Source of the DNA: an uncultured Lachnoclostridium sp.
GTDB taxonomy: Bacteria > Bacillota > Clostridia > Lachnospirales > Lachnospiraceae
Assembly (NCBI GenBank): GCA_948330435.1
Contig: CAOJBY010000015.1
Span: 25,842-89,841 of the forward strand
DNA: 64,000 bases
Reading direction: 5' to 3'
In this document: one piece after another, positions 33,156 through 41,655 of the stretch
Position numbering within the stretch: position 1 is the stretch's first letter
Layout of the letters: each line of letters starts with the position of its first letter
The notes under the pieces: model-generated
The model's database searches: none
What the model was told of the DNA's origin: nothing
What the model saw: only the letters and a program-made list of their open reading frames with translations
Translations under genes and position numbers: made by a program

Positions 33156-33275
33156 ATGGGATGGGGGAATGCAGTTGATCTCGCAAACGAGGCAAAATTA
33201 TTAGGGTTAAATATAATTGTTGAGGAAATAGAAATTACTGAATTAGTACATAAAGAGAAAACTGCAATTGATTAA
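33156..33275 (+). pseudogene. Possible C-terminal remnant of a larger protein
   Basis: A 39-codon frame reading MGWGNAVDLANEAKLLGLN and ending in EKTAID, with a helix-strand pattern but no good ribosome-binding site. Base composition drops sharply to AT-rich here and in the next gene, with which it overlaps by 8 bases. A tail fragment in front of a small AT-rich gene is how a broken polymorphic toxin and its immunity gene often look, but no toxin family is recognised. Low confidence. Confidence 0.3.
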
Positions 33276-33684
33276 TAGAATTAAAAGTATATTAGATGAT
33301 AGTATGAAATTGGCGAATATATTTTGCGGGGGGACTGATTTGAGTTATTTAGGCTTAGCTAAGAAAATAGAGGTGGAAGATGTTTCCGTAGAAGAACTGG
33401 AAAATTACTTAAGCATTCCTAATATTACTGTTATAAAGCAAACGATTTTAAAAATTATTGAAAAGAACATAAAAAATAGTAAAGTTTATTCAAAACTTTT
33501 AGAGTATACTGAATTTATGGATGACAGTTTTAAAATATTGGGGCCTTGCAAATTAGGACATTTTGCTATTTATGCTTTAAAACAGCTTGGCTACAATGAT
33601 GATTTTCAAATTATATTTAACAATTTAAAAGATGATGATAAAAAAACAGTAATGCTGTTAGAAAACTCTTTATCTGACCGATAA
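33268..33684 (+). CDS. AT-rich hypothetical protein, possibly an orphan immunity protein
   Basis: A 138-residue soluble, mostly helical protein with no recognised motif. The frame opens at a TTG (33268) overlapping the preceding fragment; an internal ATG at 33304 is an alternative start. Codon use is strongly AT-rich, unlike the genes on either side, which suggests recent acquisition. Size, acidity and position after a coding remnant would fit an immunity protein left behind by a lost toxin, but that is inference only. Confidence 0.5.
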   Translation: MINRIKSILDDSMKLANIFCGGTDLSYLGLAKKIEVEDVSVEELENYLSIPNITVIKQTILKIIEKNIKNSKVYSKLLEYTEFMDDSFKILGPCKLGHFAIYALKQLGYNDDFQIIFNNLKDDDKKTVMLLENSLSDR

Positions 33685-33720
33685 TAAAATATAGACCTAT
33701 GGCAAAAGGGAGGAGACGAA

Positions 33721-34419
33721 ATGCAAAGAATCAACAGTATCAGCATGTCAGGGATTCAGACCGGACAAATGCGAATATCGCCCATGGGGGATGCGGTAAC
33801 CAGAGGGCTTCAAAGTCAGATAGAGGAGGTTCAGAGACAGATACAGAATGTGATTGCCGACGAGAGCCTGACAATGGAGGAAAAGCTGAAGAAGAAGCAG
33901 GAACTGCAGGATAAGATTATGGAGCTTCAGGATCAGCTTCAACAGCATCTGGCCGAGCAGCGTCAGGAGCAGAGAGAGGAGAGAACAAAAACGGCAGAGC
34001 AGAAGTCTTACGATGAGACGGGAATGCAGACTGTGATTTCCTCAGATGCTGCCGTGAAGAATGCCAGGGTGCAGGAGAGTACGGCTGCCCGGATGGAGGG
34101 GAGAGCATCTGTGCTGAAAAGCGAGCTGGAATTGGACACAGGACGAAACATGGGAACCATCAAAAGTAAAACAGATGAGCTTGCCAGGGCCGAACAGGGG
34201 GCGGAGAATGCACGCTCCACACAGATGCAGATCTTGGGAAAGACCAATCAGGATTTGTCGGATGCGGCAAAGGCCAAGAGCGATCCGGAGAAAGCGAAAG
34301 AGGAAAAGACAGAGAAATCATCCGAAGAACAGGGGGAAGAAGCAAAGCCCATCGGATATACAAGCGACGGGAAACCAGTGAAAGAGGAAGAAGAATCACA
34401 GGTGACGGCCTGGGCTTGA
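33721..34419 (+). CDS. FlxA-like coiled-coil protein
   Basis: A 232-residue protein with a long Glu/Gln/Lys-rich coiled coil at about residues 26-95 (ESLTMEEKLKKKQELQDKIM), a Ser/Ala-rich middle and an acidic low-complexity tail. The first 30 residues (SISMSGIQTGQMRISPMGD) and the coiled-coil pattern resemble the FlxA-like family, whose role is unknown. No signal peptide is seen. GGGAGGAG precedes the ATG. Palindromic repeat E follows. Confidence 0.6.
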   Translation: MQRINSISMSGIQTGQMRISPMGDAVTRGLQSQIEEVQRQIQNVIADESLTMEEKLKKKQELQDKIMELQDQLQQHLAEQRQEQREERTKTAEQKSYDETGMQTVISSDAAVKNARVQESTAARMEGRASVLKSELELDTGRNMGTIKSKTDELARAEQGAENARSTQMQILGKTNQDLSDAAKAKSDPEKAKEEKTEKSSEEQGEEAKPIGYTSDGKPVKEEEESQVTAWA

Positions 34420-34492
34420 GAGGCCGTGTACCAATTCCCTGCAATCAATCATTACAATAGATAGAAATTGCCACAATAGGCAGAGTGCCGCC

Positions 34493-34549
34493 AAATAAGA
34501 CAGCAGACTTTTCCGAACACAGGATATGGAAAAGTCTGCTGTCTTATTT
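34493..34549. repeat. Palindromic repeat element, copy E (terminator)
   Basis: A perfect 22-bp inverted repeat (34493-34514 and 34528-34549) with a 13-base loop GAACACAGGATAT, preceded by GCCGCC. It ends in a T run and would terminate the FlxA-like gene. The rest of the 331-base gap up to 34751 is AT-rich and holds the promoter and operator listed below. Confidence 0.85.
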
Positions 34550-34673
34550 TCGAAAAAGATGAAAACATATGAAAGAAACATGAAAGAAATATGAAAGCAT
34601 TATTCGAATTTGCTAAAAACCGGAATTAAAATCATACTAAATATACAAAAAAGATAAAGTTTAAAACATTTTA

Positions 34674-34701
34674 TTGACTAAAAAGCACACATATGTATAA
34701 T
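34674..34701 (+). promoter_or_regulatory. Promoter of the sugar-acid cluster
   Basis: TTGACT (34674-34679), a 16-base spacer and a perfect TATAAT (34696-34701), 49 bases before the first gene. An operator-like sequence starts 9 bases after the -10 box. Confidence 0.75.
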
Positions 34702-34709
34702 GGAAATAT

Positions 34710-34724
34710 ATAAAAGCGTTTTCT
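34710..34724. promoter_or_regulatory. LacI/CcpA-type operator at the cluster promoter
   Basis: ATAAAAGCGTTTTCT fits the cre/LacI-family consensus WTGNAANCGNWNNCW at all but one position. It covers the predicted transcription start, so binding would repress. It could be read by the cluster's own LacI protein or by CcpA. Confidence 0.5.
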
Positions 34725-34750
34725 TATACAAACTTACGGAGGTTAGACAT

Positions 34751-35389
34751 ATGAAAGTTGCACTTATTAACGAGAACAGCCAGGCGGGAAAAAACGGGCT
34801 GATCTTCCGGACGCTGAAAGATGTGGCAGAGCCCATGGGACATACGGTATATAATTACGGACGGTACAGTGAAGAGGACGGATATCAGCGGACGTATGTA
34901 CAGGCAGGCCTGCTTGCAGGAATACTTCTGAATTCGGGAGCCGCAGATTTTGTCATTACAGGCTGCGGAACAGGCATGGGAGCCATGCTGGCATGCAATT
35001 CCTTTCCTAACGTATTCTGCGGATTGATTGACGAACCCCTGGACGGATACCTTTTCACCCAGGTAAATGCGGGGAATGCTATTTCACTTCCCTTTGCAAA
35101 AGCCTTTGGATGGGGAAGCGAGGTAAAGCTTCGATACACCTTTGAGCGTGTTTTTGCAGAGCAGCCCGGCGGCGGATATCCCAAAGAGTGGGCGGCGGCA
35201 GAGCAGACCAACAGAGGGATACTTCAGGATGTGAAAAAGATTACCTGCAATCCCATGGAAGATATCCTGCAAAGAATTGACAGAGAATTCCTTAAGGCAA
35301 CCTTGATGGTAGAGGGATTTGAGGAACAGTTCTATGAAAACTGCAGGGATGAAAGAATGGCTGAATTAATCCGAGAACTGTTAAAATAG
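34751..35389 (+). CDS. RpiB/LacA/LacB-family sugar isomerase (DhuI-like candidate)
   Basis: A 212-residue member of the RpiB/LacAB fold: MKVALINENSQAGKN at the N terminus, then the active-site loop FVITGCGTGMGAMLACN and an IDEPLDGYLFTQVNAGN region. It is longer than housekeeping RpiB (about 150). In streptococci a protein of this family (DhuI) isomerises unsaturated uronates to feed an SDR, KDG kinase and KDPG aldolase; those same partners are encoded here, which is why a uronate role is inferred. ATG 34751 follows GGAGG by 8 bases. First gene of the TRAP cluster. Confidence 0.75.
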   Translation: MKVALINENSQAGKNGLIFRTLKDVAEPMGHTVYNYGRYSEEDGYQRTYVQAGLLAGILLNSGAADFVITGCGTGMGAMLACNSFPNVFCGLIDEPLDGYLFTQVNAGNAISLPFAKAFGWGSEVKLRYTFERVFAEQPGGGYPKEWAAAEQTNRGILQDVKKITCNPMEDILQRIDREFLKATLMVEGFEEQFYENCRDERMAELIRELLK

Positions 35390-35418
35390 TGATTTCATAC
35401 GAAATGGAGAAAAATGAT

Positions 35419-36660
35419 ATGAAAAAGAACATCGTAAAGAGAATGCTCAGCCTTGGAATGGCAATCGGTCTTTTGCTGGTTTCAAACACAGGAATAACCG
35501 TAAAGGCAGAAGATAATAAAAGTGATGAAACCTATGTGATTAAGATTGCCAACAGCAATACGCCATTTACCAATATCAACGGGCAGGATGTGCTGGATGC
35601 GGTCAATGCAGGCTGTTACAGCTTTAAGAATTATGTGGAGCAGAATTCCGGCGGCAGAATCACCGTGGAGATCTATGATTCCGGAGTTCTCGGAGGAAAC
35701 TCCGAGGGACTTAGCCAGTGTATGCAGAACGTGGTCCAGGCCTGTGTTACAGGCGACGGCGAGTTGTCCACGCTGTATCCGAAGCTTCAGGTGCTGTGCG
35801 TTCCCTATCTGTTTAACAACAGAATTGAATTTTACAACACGCTGGATTCTGTATGGATGGCAAGCCTGTTTGAAGATATGCGTATGGAGCTTGGCATTCG
35901 CCTGATGGCATCCTCGGACAACGGAGGTTTCCGGAGCATTTCCAATAATACCAGAGAGATTAAGACGGCTGCAGACTTAAAGGGGCTTAAGATTCGTTCC
36001 ATGGAGATTCCTGCTTATACAACCATGCTGGAATCTATGGGTGCCACGGCAACCCCCATTGCATGGGCAGAGCTTTATACCTCGCTTCAGACAGGAGTTG
36101 TGGACGGACAGGAGAATCCTCCGGCCAACGTCCTGAACGGTTCCCTTCAGGAGGTGCAGAAATACTATACCCTGGATCAGCATTCCATTTCCTCTTTGGT
36201 CCTGATGCTCAATGACAGCTTTTATCAGTCGCTGCCGGAGGATCTTCAGCAGGTTGTGACCATGGGCGGAATCGTGGCTCAGGAGTCTATGCGGGGTGCA
36301 AACTGTGCCAATGAAGAACTGGCCCTCCAGGGCTTAAAGGAGTCCGGAATGGCTATTTACATACCCTCGGAGGAGGAAAAGGCAACGTTCCAGGATGCTT
36401 CTCAGGAGCCTGTGCTGAAATGGCTTAAGGGTGAGATCGGCGATGAATATGTGGACGGCTTTATGACGGCGGTAGAAGAAGCGAAAGCGGGCAAAGGCAT
36501 TGCGGCCGCAGGTGCGGCATCCGTTACGGTTTCCGAAAGGGCTTCTGCCGGGAATGCCCTTGACACAAGACTTGCGGCAGCGTGCATTGTTGCCGGATTT
36601 TCAGTCTTATTTGCAATCTTTACGCTGGTAAGAGGAAAAAAGAGAGAAGAGCAGTTCTGA
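35419..36660 (+). CDS. TRAP transporter solute-binding protein, C-terminally membrane-anchored
   Basis: A 413-residue DctP-family receptor. A signal peptide covers about residues 1-29 (KRMLSLGMAIGLLLVSN) but lacks the lipobox Cys usual in Gram-positives. The DctP core runs from about 35 to 345, with the conserved DLKGLKIRSME (the substrate-binding Arg) and the VDGQENPPANV motif. After it comes a flexible Ala-rich linker and a C-terminal hydrophobic helix ending in VRGKKREEQF, which would anchor the protein to the membrane instead of a lipid. Substrate is probably a sugar acid, from context. Confidence 0.87.
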   Translation: MKKNIVKRMLSLGMAIGLLLVSNTGITVKAEDNKSDETYVIKIANSNTPFTNINGQDVLDAVNAGCYSFKNYVEQNSGGRITVEIYDSGVLGGNSEGLSQCMQNVVQACVTGDGELSTLYPKLQVLCVPYLFNNRIEFYNTLDSVWMASLFEDMRMELGIRLMASSDNGGFRSISNNTREIKTAADLKGLKIRSMEIPAYTTMLESMGATATPIAWAELYTSLQTGVVDGQENPPANVLNGSLQEVQKYYTLDQHSISSLVLMLNDSFYQSLPEDLQQVVTMGGIVAQESMRGANCANEELALQGLKESGMAIYIPSEEEKATFQDASQEPVLKWLKGEIGDEYVDGFMTAVEEAKAGKGIAAAGAASVTVSERASAGNALDTRLAAACIVAGFSVLFAIFTLVRGKKREEQF

Positions 36661-36685
36661 TCTGGTAAATGAAAGGAAAGAAGCT

Positions 36686-37207
36686 ATGAATGAAAAAAAT
36701 ATAAAAAAACGTAATCTTTACCAGGAATTTATGGATTTTATAGACAATATTGTAAAATGGATCTGCATTATCTTATTGGGGGGCATGCTTTTTACTGCCA
36801 TGCTGCAGGTTATAACAAGACACGTATTTCCCCATCCTCTTTCCTGGACGGAGGAGCTTGCACGGTATATGATGCTGTGGCTGATTTTCCTTGCGGCAAG
36901 CCATATTGCGAAAGCGTCTTCCTACATTAAGGTAACCTTTCTTGTTGATAAAATGCCGGAGGGAGTGAGAAAAATTCTGTTGGTAATTACCAAATTGATT
37001 ATTCTTGTCACGGCAGGGTATTTTTCCTGGAACTGTCTGGATGTATTTACAACCACTTCCGCCAATGAAGTGTCGCCGGCTATGCAGATTTCCATGCAGA
37101 TTCCCAGATTCTCTCTAGTAATCGGGTTTATCCTGATTTTCCTGCAGGCTCTTGCCGCAGGCGGGCTGACCCTGCTCCCCAATGAAGAGGAGGAAGAAAA
37201 CATATGA
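36686..37207 (+). CDS. TRAP transporter small permease (DctQ)
   Basis: A 173-residue, four-helix membrane protein. It shows the DctQ-family pattern in which WTEELARYMMLWLIFLAAS forms the second helix region, with helices around residues 22-42, 55-75, 95-115 and 135-155. It starts 25 bases after the binding-protein gene behind AAAGGAAAG and its stop overlaps the DctM start by 4 bases. Confidence 0.9.
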   Translation: MNEKNIKKRNLYQEFMDFIDNIVKWICIILLGGMLFTAMLQVITRHVFPHPLSWTEELARYMMLWLIFLAASHIAKASSYIKVTFLVDKMPEGVRKILLVITKLIILVTAGYFSWNCLDVFTTTSANEVSPAMQISMQIPRFSLVIGFILIFLQALAAGGLTLLPNEEEEENI

Positions 37208-38493
37208 ATACATTTTTGTTTGTGATATTTCTATTGATTGTGCTGATACTTTTGGGTGTTCCCGTTGCCTATTCCATGGGAGCGACGGCTATCCTGTATA
37301 TTGTTATGGTGAATCCGTCCTTTTTGAAGATTCTTCCGGTGCGTTCCATGATCGGAGTAAACTCCTTTATCCTGATGTCCATTCCTTTCTTCATGCTGAC
37401 GGCGGAGATTATGGTACAGGCAGATATCTCCAGGAAGCTTTTTGCTTTTGCAAGACTTCTGGTGGGGCGTTTCCGGGGGGGACTTGCCTTTGTAAATGTC
37501 ATTGCCAGTACGATTTTCGGAAGTATCTCCGGATCTGCCATCGGCGATATGACAGGCCTTGGCAAGATCGAGATTGACGAGATGGAAAAGGAGGGCTATG
37601 ACAAGGATTTTTCCATTGCCCTTTCCGCCGCTTCCTCCCTCCAGTCACCGCTGATTCCGCCGAGTACAACGGTTATGGTGTACGCAGGCTGCGTAACGAT
37701 CTCCACGGGAGCCTTGCTCATGGGCGGACTTGGGCCGGGACTTTTGATTGGCCTTTCCCAGATTGTCTATATTCTGTTTATTCGGAAAAAACGGAACTTT
37801 CCGAAAGATACAAGGGAATATGCTCCTGGTGAGAAAAGGGCGATTGTAAAGGACGGCATCATTGCTTTGATTCTTCCGCTGATTATCCTGGGAGGAATCC
37901 TGGGTGGATTTTTCACGGCAACCGAGGCGGCGGCCGTTGCGGCCCTGTATGCCCTGATCCTTGCGTTCTTTGTCTATAAGTCCATGAATCTGAAATCCTT
38001 TGGAAATGTATTGTGGACCACAGGCAGGACAGTGGGAAATATCTTTCTGATTGTGGCATTTTCCAATGCCTTTTCCTGGGCGGCAGGAATGGAACAGATA
38101 CCGGATAAGCTGGCGGATATGCTGCTTCATATTTCAAGTAATCCCATTATCCTGCTATTTATTGTAAATATCTTTTATATTATGGCCGGTATGGTTATGG
38201 ATGTTGGGGCGGCAATTATCCTCTTTGCTCCCATTCTGGCTCCGGTTATGACAAAGGTAGGGGTGGATCCCATTCATTTTGCGGTTCTGACCATTACAAA
38301 CCTGACCATGGGAGTGCTGACACCTCCGGTCGGACTGGTTCTGTTCTCAGCGGTCAGCGTTGGAAAACGTCCCTTTGATAAGGTGGTAAAGGCTTTGACG
38401 CCATTCCTGGTGATTGATGCCGCAATCCTTATCCTGCTGATTATCTGCCCGCCCATTACCACGGCGATTCCCCATATGCTTGGGTTTATGTAG
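37204..38493 (+). CDS. TRAP transporter large permease (DctM)
   Basis: A 429-residue membrane protein with about 12 helices. DctM landmarks are present: VPVAYSMGATAILYI, FILMSIPFFMLTAEIM, the GSISGSAIGDMTGLG motif, the conserved SLQSPLIPPSTTVMVY and GVLTPPVGLVLF. It is the channel-forming subunit and completes a DctP-Q-M importer driven by the Na+ gradient. It overlaps dctQ by ATGA. Confidence 0.93.
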   Translation: MNTFLFVIFLLIVLILLGVPVAYSMGATAILYIVMVNPSFLKILPVRSMIGVNSFILMSIPFFMLTAEIMVQADISRKLFAFARLLVGRFRGGLAFVNVIASTIFGSISGSAIGDMTGLGKIEIDEMEKEGYDKDFSIALSAASSLQSPLIPPSTTVMVYAGCVTISTGALLMGGLGPGLLIGLSQIVYILFIRKKRNFPKDTREYAPGEKRAIVKDGIIALILPLIILGGILGGFFTATEAAAVAALYALILAFFVYKSMNLKSFGNVLWTTGRTVGNIFLIVAFSNAFSWAAGMEQIPDKLADMLLHISSNPIILLFIVNIFYIMAGMVMDVGAAIILFAPILAPVMTKVGVDPIHFAVLTITNLTMGVLTPPVGLVLFSAVSVGKRPFDKVVKALTPFLVIDAAILILLIICPPITTAIPHMLGFM

Positions 38494-38509
38494 AGGAGAA
38501 GTTTTCTTA

Positions 38510-38538
38510 TTGAAATAGATTTGCTTATGGTGTAAACT
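38510..38538 (+). promoter_or_regulatory. Candidate promoter of the LacI gene
   Basis: TTGAAA (38510-38515), 17-base spacer, TAAACT (38533-38538), 26 bases before the ATG. It suggests that the regulator can be expressed apart from the TRAP genes. Confidence 0.5.
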
Positions 38539-38564
38539 GGCATCAGAAAGGACGGAATGATTCG

Positions 38565-39605
38565 ATGAAGAGAAAAACCATTTATGATGTTGCCCAGGAG
38601 GCTGGTGTCAGTATTACAACCGTATCAAGAGCCATGAACGGAACGGGATATGTGAGCGAGGACACACGAAAGAGGATTGAGAAAGCTGCGGAGAACTACA
38701 GGCCCGTTGCAGTTGCACGGGAAATGAAGATGCAGAAATCAAAGACAATCGGAATTGTGATCAATCACGATGCGGACTATTTCTTCATGAATTCTACCTT
38801 TATCAATGAGCTGAGGGCAATTGCACTGGCGGCAAAGAAGAGAAGATATAAGCTGCTGCTGGAACTGATGGATGATGAGGAAGAGATTAAAAATCTGTAT
38901 TTTACAAGAAAAGTAGACGGACTGATTGTCATGGGCTGCAATCGAAACAGTGAGATTATACCTGCCATGGTGGAGGCCAAGATTCCCTTTGTGCTGATTG
39001 GAAACTATGAGGGAGAGGAGCAGGTCAGCCAGGTGGAGGTAAATGACAAAAGGGCAGTTTACGATGCCATGAACTATCTCATCGGTCTGGGCCATAGGAA
39101 AATCGGGATTATTACGGGAGCTTTGAAGTATTCTTCCTCCTTTAACCGGCTGGAGGGCTACAAAGAAGCCTTGACGGATGCGGGGATTCCCATCCGCAAT
39201 GAGTTTATCGAGATCTGTGAGAATCTTACGGATGTGGTGGTGGAGAATCTTGCCAAAAAGCTTTTGTACCAAAAGGAACGGATTACGGCACTGATGATGT
39301 TCAACGATCAGATAGCGGTAGCTTCTTATAAAGCGGCAAAGGAACTGGGGGTAAGAATCGGAAAGGATCTGTCTATCGTAGGTTTTGATGATGACAGAGT
39401 AGGGAAGTTTGTCACGCCGCCCCTTACAACCATCTGGCAGCCCAGCTATGAAAAGGGTGAGAAAGCTTTGAATATTTTGATTGATGCGTTAGAGGAGGAT
39501 CGGCTTCCGGATAAAAAAGAGGAGTTGAACTGTGTGATGATTTACCGTCATTCCTGCTCGGCAGTGAATGAAAACGGGGACAGTGCACAGGGAGAGAAGT
39601 TCTGA
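38565..39605 (+). CDS. LacI-family transcriptional regulator
   Basis: A 346-residue repressor. The N-terminal headpiece TIYDVAQEAGVSITTVSRAMNG is intact and the hinge reads VAVAREMKMQKSKTIGIV. A periplasmic-binding-protein-like effector domain follows, with GLIVMGCN, LGHRKIGIITG and IVGFDDDRVGKFVTPPLTTI. It lies in the middle of the sugar-acid cluster and probably binds the operator-like sites at 34710 and 39645; the inducer would be a pathway intermediate. Confidence 0.93.
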   Translation: MKRKTIYDVAQEAGVSITTVSRAMNGTGYVSEDTRKRIEKAAENYRPVAVAREMKMQKSKTIGIVINHDADYFFMNSTFINELRAIALAAKKRRYKLLLELMDDEEEIKNLYFTRKVDGLIVMGCNRNSEIIPAMVEAKIPFVLIGNYEGEEQVSQVEVNDKRAVYDAMNYLIGLGHRKIGIITGALKYSSSFNRLEGYKEALTDAGIPIRNEFIEICENLTDVVVENLAKKLLYQKERITALMMFNDQIAVASYKAAKELGVRIGKDLSIVGFDDDRVGKFVTPPLTTIWQPSYEKGEKALNILIDALEEDRLPDKKEELNCVMIYRHSCSAVNENGDSAQGEKF

Positions 39606-39644
39606 CAGGATTAGACCGCAGCCCGGCGTTCCTTTGTGCGAAAT

Positions 39645-39659
39645 ATGAAATCGTTACCA
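39645..39659. promoter_or_regulatory. LacI/CcpA-type operator before the SDR gene
   Basis: ATGAAATCGTTACCA matches the cre/LacI-family consensus WTGNAANCGNWNNCW at every position. It lies 105 bases before the SDR gene, which suggests a second regulated transcription unit within the cluster. Confidence 0.6.
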
Positions 39660-39763
39660 TATTATTTCTTAATAGAATCAAAATCCTTTGTATTTTATAT
39701 GAGAAAGTTATATGAAACAAAAGAAAACAGAATAAAATGACTTTTCATTCAGGAGGTAAAAGA

Positions 39764-40528
39764 ATGAACTTAAATGACTTAACAGGAAAAACGGCGATTG
39801 TAACAGGTGCGGCCCAGGGGCTTAGCTGCGGCATGGCAGAGGGATTGATGGAAGCCGGGGCGAAAGTGTGCATTATGGACATCAATCCCAAGGCATTGGA
39901 GACGGCAAAGGGTTTTCAGGAGAAAGGCTATGCGTGCACGGCGGTAATTGCGGATCTGGGAAATGATGAGACTAGAGAGGATAAATTTGCGGAAGCGGTG
40001 GAGAGCCTTGGAGGGCATCTGGATATTCTGGTGAATGGTGCAGGGGTTCAGAGACGGTATCCGAGCGAGGAATTCCCCTTAAAGGAGTGGGATTTTGTAA
40101 TGAATGTAAACCTGCGGAGCGTATTTGCCATGTGCCAGCTTGCAGGAAGAACCTTTATGAAGCAGAACAGTCGTGGAAAAATTATTAATATTGCATCCAT
40201 GCTTGCCTTTTTCGGGGGCTACACGGTGCCGGCCTATGCGGCAAGCAAGGGCGGTGTCGCACAGATTACAAAAGCTCTGTGCAATGAGTGGGCCAAGAAA
40301 GGGATTAACGTAAACGCCCTTGCACCGGGCTACATGGCAACGGAGATGAATACGGCCCTTTTGGATCCGGAGAGTTCCAGATATGAGGAGATTACCAGCC
40401 GGATTCCCAATAAGAAATGGGGAATGCCGGACGACATGAAAGGTCCGGTGGTATGGCTTGCATCCGATGCTTCGGACTACATAAACGGTGCGGTCATCCC
40501 GGTTGACGGGGGATACCTTGTGCGGTAA
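39764..40528 (+). CDS. Short-chain dehydrogenase/reductase, KduD/DhuD-like
   Basis: A 254-residue NAD(P)-dependent SDR. The cofactor motif reads TGAAQGLSCG, where the third glycine of TGxxxGxG is replaced by Ser; DLGND and NGAGVQ (NAG-like) follow. The catalytic Ser-Tyr-Lys are in NIASMLAF and YAASKGG. Similarity in pattern to gluconate 5-dehydrogenase/KduD, together with the neighbours, suggests reduction of a diketo-deoxy-uronate to KDG. AGGAGG is 8 bases upstream of the start. Confidence 0.85.
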   Translation: MNLNDLTGKTAIVTGAAQGLSCGMAEGLMEAGAKVCIMDINPKALETAKGFQEKGYACTAVIADLGNDETREDKFAEAVESLGGHLDILVNGAGVQRRYPSEEFPLKEWDFVMNVNLRSVFAMCQLAGRTFMKQNSRGKIINIASMLAFFGGYTVPAYAASKGGVAQITKALCNEWAKKGINVNALAPGYMATEMNTALLDPESSRYEEITSRIPNKKWGMPDDMKGPVVWLASDASDYINGAVIPVDGGYLVR

Positions 40529-40534
40529 CTGAAA

Positions 40535-40655
40535 AATATTGCGGAACTGCAAAACAGCAATAGTCAAAAGATGCACAGAAGAATTTATGGGCACAGTTTT
40601 TTTGTGACCGGAAATTCTTCTATATGAGGGTGCATCTTTTGAATATTGCGGAACT
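40535..40655. repeat. Hairpin flanked by 14-bp direct repeats
   Basis: TCAAAAGATGCAC (40564-40576) pairs perfectly with 40630-40642, and AGAAGAATTT with AAATTCTTCT inside it, forming a long stem between the SDR and dehydrogenase genes. The direct repeat AATATTGCGGAACT occurs at 40535-40548 and again at 40642-40655. The layout looks like a small inserted element with a target duplication. It may also attenuate expression of the downstream genes. Confidence 0.55.
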
Positions 40656-40676
40656 TATAATAGGAGAACATGGAAA

Positions 40677-41630
40677 ATGAAAGTAATTATTACAGACTGC
40701 GATCATGAAAGCATGGATATTGAGGAAAAGATATTTGCAGATGCAGGGATCGAGATGGAACTAAAGCAGGCCTTTTCGGAGGATGAAGTAATCGAACAGT
40801 GTCAGGACGGAGATATCTTTATTGTACAATATGCCAACATTACGGAGAAAGTAATGGATCACTGTCCCAAACTAAAGTACGTTGTCCGTTATGGGGTCGG
40901 CGTGGATACGGTGGATGTTCCCGCAGCCACCAGCCGGGGCATTCAGGTAGGAAATGTTCCGGATTACGGAATGAACGAGGTGGCGGACCATGCCATTGCC
41001 CTGGCCCTTGCTCTGTCAAGAAAGATTGTAAAAATGGATGCATTTACCAAGGACGAGAAGTGGGATTACATAGAGTCCATACCGGTTCACCGTTTTAGCG
41101 AGCAGACCGTGGGCGTTGTAGGGCTTGGAAGAATCGGACGGAACTTTGCGAAAAAGATGAACGGTCTGGGATTTCGGGTGATTGGGACGGATCCCTATTT
41201 CCACGCAACCCGGGAGACAGAGGAGTATCTGACGGCAGTATCCATGGATGAGGTGATCGAGCAGTCTGACATTATCTCCCTCCATTGCCCGGCAGACGGA
41301 AACAAGGATCTCTTCAATGAGGAGACATTTAAGAAAATGAAGAATACGGCTGTGCTGATCAACGTGGCCCGGGGTGGAATTATCAACGAGAATGATTTGG
41401 AACAGGCGTTGACAAAGGGAGAGCTTGGAGGGGCCGCTTTAGACTGTATGGTGGGAGAGCCTGTGGGAACGGATTCCCCCCTGTTCAAGCACAAAAATGT
41501 GATCGTAACGCCCCACATGGCATGGTATTCGGAGGAAGCGGCAAAGGAGCTGAAGCGGAAAGTGGCTGAGGAGTCGGTGCGTTTTGCAAAGGGCGAACCC
41601 ATCCATTATCCCATAAATAAGGTAAGCTGA
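40677..41630 (+). CDS. D-isomer-specific 2-hydroxyacid dehydrogenase
   Basis: A 317-residue NAD-dependent dehydrogenase of the PGDH/CtBP type. The Rossmann motif is VGLGRIGRNFAKKM. The catalytic Arg, Glu and His are in NVARGGIIN, DCMVGEPVG and TPHMAWYS. Substrate is not predictable from sequence. Within a sugar-acid cluster it could reduce or oxidise a 2-keto acid, for example converting a 2-ketogluconate-like compound. It follows the hairpin element and is 25 bases before the aldolase gene. Confidence 0.88.
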   Translation: MKVIITDCDHESMDIEEKIFADAGIEMELKQAFSEDEVIEQCQDGDIFIVQYANITEKVMDHCPKLKYVVRYGVGVDTVDVPAATSRGIQVGNVPDYGMNEVADHAIALALALSRKIVKMDAFTKDEKWDYIESIPVHRFSEQTVGVVGLGRIGRNFAKKMNGLGFRVIGTDPYFHATRETEEYLTAVSMDEVIEQSDIISLHCPADGNKDLFNEETFKKMKNTAVLINVARGGIINENDLEQALTKGELGGAALDCMVGEPVGTDSPLFKHKNVIVTPHMAWYSEEAAKELKRKVAEESVRFAKGEPIHYPINKVS

Positions 41631-41655
41631 GGGTCAAATGAGCATGGAGGTAAAA

